Part shown: one piece after another, positions 34,800 through 38,991 of the stretch
Position numbering within the stretch: the first letter of the stretch is position 1
Layout: each line of letters starts with the position of its first letter
Assembly (NCBI RefSeq): GCF_030532965.1
Contig: NZ_JAUNKC010000030.1
Coordinates: 1 to 38,991, forward strand
DNA from: Corynebacterium sp.
GTDB taxonomy: Bacteria > Actinomycetota > Actinomycetes > Mycobacteriales > Mycobacteriaceae
Length of the DNA: 38,991 nt
Reading direction: 5' to 3'
The notes under the pieces: generated by a model
Database searches by the model: none
Seen by the model: the letters and a program-made list of their open reading frames with translations, nothing else
Told to the model about the DNA's origin: nothing
Program-made: the position numbers and the translations under genes

Positions 34800-36511
34800 C
34801 CCAGTGGCGGTTGGTACCTGGTGCCCTCGTGGTGTGGGCGTTAAGCTTTGCCGCCATCTGGCTGCGCGGCGGAAGCGGTCTTTGGATCGTGGTGGTGGTT
34901 TTCGGCATTGCGCTGATCGGGTGCCTGAAAGTCGATGTCGGCCAGGCGATCATGTGCGGCCTGCTGGGATTGAGCACCCTCATGATTTCCATGATGCGGG
35001 TGTGGCGTGTGGACCGCTACGAATGGGGCAGAACCATCATCGTGCAGGCGGTATCGCGTCCCCGCCGGACCAACAGCGGCTGGATGCAGGAGGTTGGTGT
35101 TCCAGACTATCCGGCTACCATTCCCGTGCTGTCCGATACGCCACTGACCATTCCGCCGGGTGCGATGGTGGAGATCACCGGCACAGCGATAACCACCGAT
35201 CGGATCGGTTTAAGCAATACGCTTTTTACCGCCCAGGATTGGCAGCTCATCGCGCCCCCACCGGTGGCCCATGCGGTCAGCAACGCGATCAACGCCAGCT
35301 TTACACAGGCGGTAACCACATACGTCGACGGGGACGCCGCCGCTTTGATTCCCGCCATGGTGTTAGGTGACACCACCGCACAATCGGCGGAGTTGAGCGC
35401 AGTGGTGAAAGCAAGCGGGCTGGCGCACCTCACGGCTGTTTCGGGTGCGAACGTGGCGATCATAGCCACCTGTGCTGCGTTGGTGTCCTCCCGGTTTCCG
35501 CTGTGGCTGCGCAGCTGCGTGGTGCTCATGTCCATTATCGGATTTGTGACGGTGGTCGGCCCAGAACCGTCGGTGCTGCGCGCGGCAGTGACCGGAATAA
35601 TCGGGGTGGTGGCGATCATCGCCGCCAGCACAAGCACCCCCATCCACGGCTTAGCGCTGACAACCATCGGTCTGTTGTATTGGGACACGAGCTTGGCGGC
35701 GCATGTCGGTTTCATATTATCGATCGTCGCAACCGCCGGAATCCTGCTCCTGTACCCGGTTCTTCTGCGGTTTTTCGTATCATTACCAGCCCCAGCCATC
35801 GCCGTGCGGGCGCTGGCGGTGGCGCTGGCCGCCCAATTGGTCACGATGCCAATTGTCGCCACCATGAGCGGAACCATCTCCGTCGTCGCGGTGCTGGCAA
35901 ACGTCATCGCCGCGCCGGTGGTCGCACCCATCACCCTGCTCGGAATGGCGGCCGTTGTGCTCAGCCTCATTCACCCCGACGCCGCCATGCCGCTGATGGT
36001 CCTTGTAGAACTGTTGGCCGACTGGGTGGTTTTTAGCGCACGAACCACAGCAACACTTCCCGGGGCGCAGCTCACCATCGACTCGCCGTTTGCCTTCTGG
36101 TGGGCAGTTCTTGCTGCCTGTTGGGTGGTGGCGTTGCTATATCGGCGCCTGTTTAAAACCCTTGTATTGCTGGTAGCCGCGATCCTCATTATCCCCAGCC
36201 CACCACTGGATATAACGAAGCCGCAGCCACGCGACCCCCTAACCCTTAGCACCCTCACCGTCGAGACCATCGACGAACTTGAAAAACTCGGGCGCGATGT
36301 CAACCGCGACGGACTAAGCGACGGCATAGCACCCGGCACCGAGATCATCCTGGTACTTCGCGCACCACCGGCGCGCCGGGTAGGGCGGGTGAAACCAATT
36401 CACCGCCCCACCATTACACGAGAAGGCATCCCGGTGATCTTCGCCAACCGGCACCCGGACGTCATCGTCTATAGCGACGGTTCACAGCACGCGGTGGATG
36501 GGAGTTTTTAA
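34796..36511 (+). CDS. comEC: ComEC/Rec2-family DNA-uptake channel protein
   Basis: The 571-residue protein is the membrane channel partner of ComEA. Its GTG start overlaps the comEA stop (GTGA). The N-terminus has membrane helices, then an OB-like exterior part (DUF4131 region). The Competence domain follows with the signature LAHLTAVSGANVAII and many further helices to about residue 470. The metallo-beta-lactamase nuclease domain that makes many ComEC proteins ~750 residues long is missing, as in other corynebacteria. The last ~90 residues contain a DVNRDGLSDG loop resembling a calcium-binding EF-hand loop, then a basic tail. Confidence 0.92.
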   Translation: MTQWRLVPGALVVWALSFAAIWLRGGSGLWIVVVVFGIALIGCLKVDVGQAIMCGLLGLSTLMISMMRVWRVDRYEWGRTIIVQAVSRPRRTNSGWMQEVGVPDYPATIPVLSDTPLTIPPGAMVEITGTAITTDRIGLSNTLFTAQDWQLIAPPPVAHAVSNAINASFTQAVTTYVDGDAAALIPAMVLGDTTAQSAELSAVVKASGLAHLTAVSGANVAIIATCAALVSSRFPLWLRSCVVLMSIIGFVTVVGPEPSVLRAAVTGIIGVVAIIAASTSTPIHGLALTTIGLLYWDTSLAAHVGFILSIVATAGILLLYPVLLRFFVSLPAPAIAVRALAVALAAQLVTMPIVATMSGTISVVAVLANVIAAPVVAPITLLGMAAVVLSLIHPDAAMPLMVLVELLADWVVFSARTTATLPGAQLTIDSPFAFWWAVLAACWVVALLYRRLFKTLVLLVAAILIIPSPPLDITKPQPRDPLTLSTLTVETIDELEKLGRDVNRDGLSDGIAPGTEIILVLRAPPARRVGRVKPIHRPTITREGIPVIFANRHPDVIVYSDGSQHAVDGSF

Positions 36512-36558
36512 GGCGGCAATCCTGCACCCTTTTTCGAGCATGGGTTAAAGTATGGGAC

Positions 36559-37512
36559 ATGCCCAATCCACAGGTTCATTTGATCGTCGGTGATGAAGAA
36601 TTCCTTGCCGAGCGCGCCCGGCTAGAGGTTGTTGCTTCACTGAGGGAACAATCACCGGAGGGCGAAAACCTGGTGGTAACCACCGTGCGGGCCGGTGACG
36701 TCACCGAGGCGGAAATCATTGACATGTGCAGCCCCTCCCTTTTCGGCGAGGATCGCATTATCGTGTTGAACAAAATGGAGGAAGCGGGGAAAGAACCAGC
36801 CGAGCTCGTGTTGAAATTTGCGGTCGATCCGGGACCTGGAATCTACCTGATTATCGTGCATTCCGGTGGGGGACGCACGAAATCAATGGTGCCTAAGCTG
36901 AAGAAAATTGCCGAAGTTCATGAGGTTCCCAAACTAAAAGCAAGTGCGAAAACCAGCTGGGTGACCGCAGAATTTCGTCGACACGGGGTGCGCCCCACCC
37001 CGGATGTGGTGCATGCATTACTAGAAGGCGTGGGTTCAGATTTGCGGGAACTAGCCAGCGCTGTTAGCCAACTAGTGGCCGACACCCAAGGCGAAATCAC
37101 CGAGGCGAAAGTCCGGGAATATTACGCCGGGGTGGCGGAGGTGTCTGGTTTCGATATAGCTGACTTAGCCTGCAGCGGTAACAGCAGACGGGCTGTAGCC
37201 AGTATGCGCCGGGCGCTGCAATTGGGATTGGAACCGGCGGCCCTAGCGGCGGCGTTGTCGATGAAAGTATCAGCTATAGCGCGGCTTTATAGTCTGCGGG
37301 GGCGGGTGGATAAATCCCTAGCAGGCAAGTTGGGTATGCATCCCTTCGTTTTAGAAAAAACTGCCCAATTAGCTAGGCGTTGGTCCGGCGATGCGGTCAG
37401 CGAGGCAGTGATTGTGATCGCGGAACTTGATGCAAGTGTCAAAGGCCAAGGTGGCGATCCGAAATTCGCATTGGAAAACGCCGTGTTAAAAATAGCCAAA
37501 TTAGCGGGCTAA
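36559..37512 (+). CDS. holA: DNA polymerase III delta subunit
   Basis: HolA is the subunit of the clamp loader that opens the beta clamp. The 317-residue protein shows the family outline: HLIVGDEEFLAER near the start, DMCSPSLFGEDRIIVL, a helical middle with ELASAVSQLVAD, and the C-terminal collar region with RWSGDAVSEAVIVIAELDASVKG. TAAAGT stands 8 bases before the ATG and no Shine-Dalgarno is seen, so the mRNA may be leaderless. comEC-holA adjacency is conserved in actinobacteria. Confidence 0.93.
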   Translation: MPNPQVHLIVGDEEFLAERARLEVVASLREQSPEGENLVVTTVRAGDVTEAEIIDMCSPSLFGEDRIIVLNKMEEAGKEPAELVLKFAVDPGPGIYLIIVHSGGGRTKSMVPKLKKIAEVHEVPKLKASAKTSWVTAEFRRHGVRPTPDVVHALLEGVGSDLRELASAVSQLVADTQGEITEAKVREYYAGVAEVSGFDIADLACSGNSRRAVASMRRALQLGLEPAALAAALSMKVSAIARLYSLRGRVDKSLAGKLGMHPFVLEKTAQLARRWSGDAVSEAVIVIAELDASVKGQGGDPKFALENAVLKIAKLAG

Positions 37513-37530
37513 AGTTCCTAGAATGAAGGC

Positions 37531-38019
37531 ATGTCTGAAAAGCCCATGTCTTCTGAAGAACTTGAACAATCCTATGCCAACGCCACCATCAACGATGATG
37601 CTGCCCCGGAGGATAGCGCTGAACTTCCACCAGAATTGCAGCAATTCGTAGCCAAACTTTTTAATCTCGCCCGCAACGGTGGCCCCGATGCCGCCGAGCA
37701 TTTGGTGCAATATGTGGAAGCTGGGCTGTCCCCGAATCTGACCAACCATGAAGGAAACTCCCTACTGATGCTGGCTGCATACAATGGGCATGCCGACATC
37801 GTGACTGCCTTAGCTAAGGTAGGGGCGGACGTGGACCGACTGAATGACCGGGGGCAATCGCCACTGGCGGGCGCTATTTTCAAAAAGGAAACAGCCGTTG
37901 TTGAAGCGCTTATCGACGCCGGCGCCAACCCACTAGCAGGCCACCCCGACGCAATCGCCTGTGCCGATATGTTTGGGCAAACTGAATTAGCCGAGCGTCT
38001 GCGGGCATTGGCTGGCTAA
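37531..38019 (+). CDS. Ankyrin-repeat protein
   Basis: The 162-residue soluble protein has an acidic N-terminal ~60 residues, then two or three ankyrin repeats (about 66-150). The clear ones contain EGNSLLMLAAYNGHADIVTAL and QSPLAGAIFKKETAVVEALI, each ending in GA-(D/N)-(V/P). Ankyrin repeats bind other proteins, but the partner is not evident. TAGAAT (37519-37524) stands 6 bases before the ATG and there is no Shine-Dalgarno, so translation is probably leaderless. Small ankyrin proteins of this size are common in corynebacteria. It is the last ordinary chromosomal gene before the AT-rich segment. Confidence 0.88.
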   Translation: MSEKPMSSEELEQSYANATINDDAAPEDSAELPPELQQFVAKLFNLARNGGPDAAEHLVQYVEAGLSPNLTNHEGNSLLMLAAYNGHADIVTALAKVGADVDRLNDRGQSPLAGAIFKKETAVVEALIDAGANPLAGHPDAIACADMFGQTELAERLRALAG

Positions 38020-38221
38020 AAGAGCACATACTAACCTCTGGCATAGCAGTGCTGGGCACAATAATTGTGGTTCAACTGTGTATTACTCTTTGAAATTTGC
38101 GGAAGTATGTATGGGGAAGACCGCCTTCTAGGACTCGTCCGATTGCAATCAAATCACAATAAACAGTGTCGAAGTTCAGGGCTTCGCAAAACCAGGAGAT
38201 TGTCTGGATTTGTCTGACGTT

Positions 38222-38250
38222 TTGGATTCTAGGGTAAGAACAGGTATGCT
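38222..38250 (+). promoter_or_regulatory. Candidate upstream promoter of the lanthipeptide segment
   Basis: TTGGAT (38222-38227) and TATGCT (38245-38250) are exactly 17 bases apart. Transcription would begin near 38257, giving a ~160-base leader that contains all the hairpins below. Confidence 0.4.
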
Positions 38251-38293
38251 CAATGATCGCGTTTGAATTTAGTCGAGACCCAAACGCCTTGTT

Positions 38294-38340
38294 GGCGCAA
38301 GCAAAAAGTTAGCAAAAATGCTTGCGCCTTACAAGCATTT
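38294..38340 (+). promoter_or_regulatory. Overlapping, mutually exclusive hairpins / operator
   Basis: GGCGCAAGCA (38294-38303) pairs with TGCTTGCGCC (38319-38328), a perfect 10-bp stem. AAATGCTTG (38316-38324) pairs with CAAGCATTT (38332-38340), a perfect 9-bp stem. The two share bases 38319-38324, so only one can form. A second promoter candidate, TTGCGC (38322-38327) with TATCGT (38345-38350) at 17-base spacing, lies within the second palindrome, so it could equally be an operator. Confidence 0.5.
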
Positions 38341-38358
38341 CTACTATCGTGATATCTG

Positions 38359-38379
38359 GGTGTTGTAAAATGCAACACC
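38359..38379 (+). promoter_or_regulatory. Short hairpin before the lanthipeptide gene
   Basis: GGTGTTG (38359-38365) and CAACACC (38373-38379) form a perfect 7-bp stem with loop TAAAATG, about 22 bases before the ribosome binding site. Confidence 0.4.
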
Positions 38380-38416
38380 ATTCCAGCAAGGTGCTAGAAG
38401 AAAGGTGGTCTCGACT

Positions 38417-38575
38417 ATGTCTAGCATTGATTTTTTTGAAGAGCTTACGGAACAAGAGTTAAGCTCTGAAAGTGGTTCATTCTCGGGTGGCCGCTGGACG
38501 GTTCCTGGTACTCGCACGATCGGTAGAGTTTGTACTGCATCGTGGGAATGCTGGGGATTCCTCTGTGGTTGGTAA
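38417..38575 (+). CDS. Class II lanthipeptide precursor, actagardine/mersacidin-like
   Basis: This 52-codon gene has AAAGGTGG (38401-38408) 8 bases before its ATG. The leader (MSSIDFFEELTEQELSSESG) has the E-L-T-E-x-E-L pattern of class II lantibiotic leaders. A Gly-Gly at residues 24-25 is the expected cut site, leaving a 27-residue core with Cys39, Cys45, Cys50 and five Ser/Thr. The last 15 residues, VCTASWECWGFLCGW, line up without gaps with the end of actagardine. The CTx(T/S)xEC segment is the lipid II-binding ring of mersacidin, actagardine and lacticin 3147 A1. Such peptides are modified by LanM, cut and exported by LanT, and block cell-wall synthesis. The following ORF may be the start of LanM. 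Not known: whether the gene is functional. Confidence 0.8.
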   Translation: MSSIDFFEELTEQELSSESGSFSGGRWTVPGTRTIGRVCTASWECWGFLCGW

Positions 38576-38583
38576 TTGAGTAG

Positions 38584-38617
38584 GTGGGAGTTCTCAAGTT
38601 GATTGGAGTGCTCCCAC
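38584..38617 (+). terminator. Hairpin between the precursor gene and the next ORF
   Basis: GTGGGAG (38584-38590) and CTCCCAC (38611-38617) pair over a 20-base loop, extendable by one G-U and one A-U pair. Partial terminators or processing stems commonly lie between a lanthipeptide precursor gene and its modification gene and raise precursor output. Confidence 0.5.
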
Positions 38618-38648
38618 TTCCAATTTTCAAGGTTAAGGAGAATGTCCA

Positions 38649-38939
38649 TTGTCCATTTCGAATCATTACCAATTTTTTCCTGAATTATCTCATACCGAAG
38701 TTGATTTACTCTTGGAAAAAGTGGATTTTCAGAAAGAACAACTGCAGTTACATTGTGATATAGAAGCATTTATAAAAGAAATAGACTATAGCAATCTAGA
38801 AGATGGGGATTTATTTTGGGAACAAATCAATAATTTCTTCGAGAAGGAGCCCATACCATTTTTTGAAGCAACTTGGAAAATTGCTAATTTATCTTTTCGT
38901 TCCTTAAAGGATGCAATAGATTCAGCAGGTTTTGAGTGA
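38649..38939 (+). CDS. ORF after the precursor gene, possible truncated LanM N-terminus
   Basis: The frame starts with TTG at 38649, 8 bases after AAGGAG (38635-38640); an ATG at 38642 is only one base from the Shine-Dalgarno and runs into a stop after 13 codons. The 96 residues are acidic, helical and soluble, with a Phe/Trp-rich end (FWEQINNFFEKEPIPFFEATWK). A PFxE segment followed by helices loosely recalls the beginning of the LanM dehydratase domain, and the position right after a class II precursor suggests the same, but I cannot prove it. The stop (38937-38939) lies at the first bases of the terminal repeat, so the gene is probably cut by an element or by the contig end. Codon use is far more AT-rich than in the rest of the window. 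Confidence 0.5.
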   Translation: MSISNHYQFFPELSHTEVDLLLEKVDFQKEQLQLHCDIEAFIKEIDYSNLEDGDLFWEQINNFFEKEPIPFFEATWKIANLSFRSLKDAIDSAGFE

Positions 38940-38991
38940 GGTTTTCTCACCAGGAAAATGTGTATGAAATGTTGACCTGTGGTTTTGGGGG
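38937..38991. repeat. Right copy of 55-bp terminal inverted repeat
   Basis: This is the inverted partner of positions 1-55. Bases matching without change include TTTTCTCACCAGGAAAATGT, and the five mismatches are spread along the copy. It begins within the last codon of the ORF above and ends in GGTTTTGGGGG at the window edge. Confidence 0.8.

Larger units (their letters stand above)
38020..38416. other. AT-rich leader region of the lanthipeptide gene
   Basis: About 400 bases hold no convincing gene. A 36-codon frame from 38111 (MYGEDRLLGLV start) and a 19-codon frame from 38253 (MIAFEFSRDPNALLAQAKS) are visible but lack good ribosome binding sites. The second overlaps a set of hairpins at 38286-38340 and could be a leader peptide. 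Promoter candidates are given separately. Confidence 0.5.

Noticed and set aside
38344..38769. Minus-strand 141-codon frame across the lanthipeptide gene
   Set aside because: It is the shadow of the plus-strand precursor and following ORF, which have ribosome binding sites and a recognisable peptide pattern.

Overview
The window is chromosomal DNA from a Corynebacterium-type actinobacterium. The gene order (tig-clpP1-clpP2-clpX, then mdh, valS-folC, ndk, rne, rplU-rpmA-obg-proB, proA-nadD-rsfS-gpgP-degV-comEA-comEC-holA) is the one known from corynebacteria and, in part, mycobacteria. The protein types agree: two ClpP paralogues, an RNase E with a long acidic/basic arm, a ComEC without a nuclease domain, and an HtaA-type heme protein. 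Several genes appear to be read from leaderless mRNAs. The species cannot be named from sequence reading alone.

Layout. Positions 1-55 and 38937-38991 are imperfect inverted copies of one 55-bp repeat (50/55 identical), so the window is probably a contig bounded by two copies or ends of an insertion-sequence-like element. From 569 to 4970 there is tRNA-Pro, trigger factor and the ClpP1/ClpP2/ClpX protease, with a ClgR-like site before clpP1. From 5043 to 8644 there is a TetR regulator, malate dehydrogenase, and a MerR regulator coupled to a membrane protein. From 8762 to 13795 lie valS, folC, a small DUF4233-like membrane protein and ndk. From 13796 to 15738 is a looser region with a lone membrane domain and an RskA-like anti-sigma factor that has no sigma gene beside it. 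From 16151 to 19916 are rne, rplU and rpmA. From 20006 to 24994 is an accessory block of three secreted, C-terminally membrane-anchored proteins; two are built from a shared ~205-residue two-cysteine domain plus Ig-like repeats. Then come obg and proB, an HtaA-family heme-binding protein with a DtxR-like box, and proA to holA, followed by an ankyrin protein.

The most interesting part is the last ~950 bp (38020-38991), an AT-rich accessory segment. It holds an unlisted 52-codon gene (38417-38575) encoding what looks like a class II lanthipeptide precursor. Its leader has the ELTEQEL pattern and a Gly-Gly cleavage site. The C-terminal 15 residues align without gaps to the lipid II-binding end of actagardine (VCTASWECWGFLCGW against VCTLTIECGTVICAC). 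A hairpin-rich leader precedes it. A TTG-started ORF follows it and ends exactly at the flanking repeat; this may be the cut-off start of a LanM synthetase. The rest of such a cluster would lie outside the window or has been disrupted.

Nothing here was checked against a database. Family calls rest on motifs, length and gene order.
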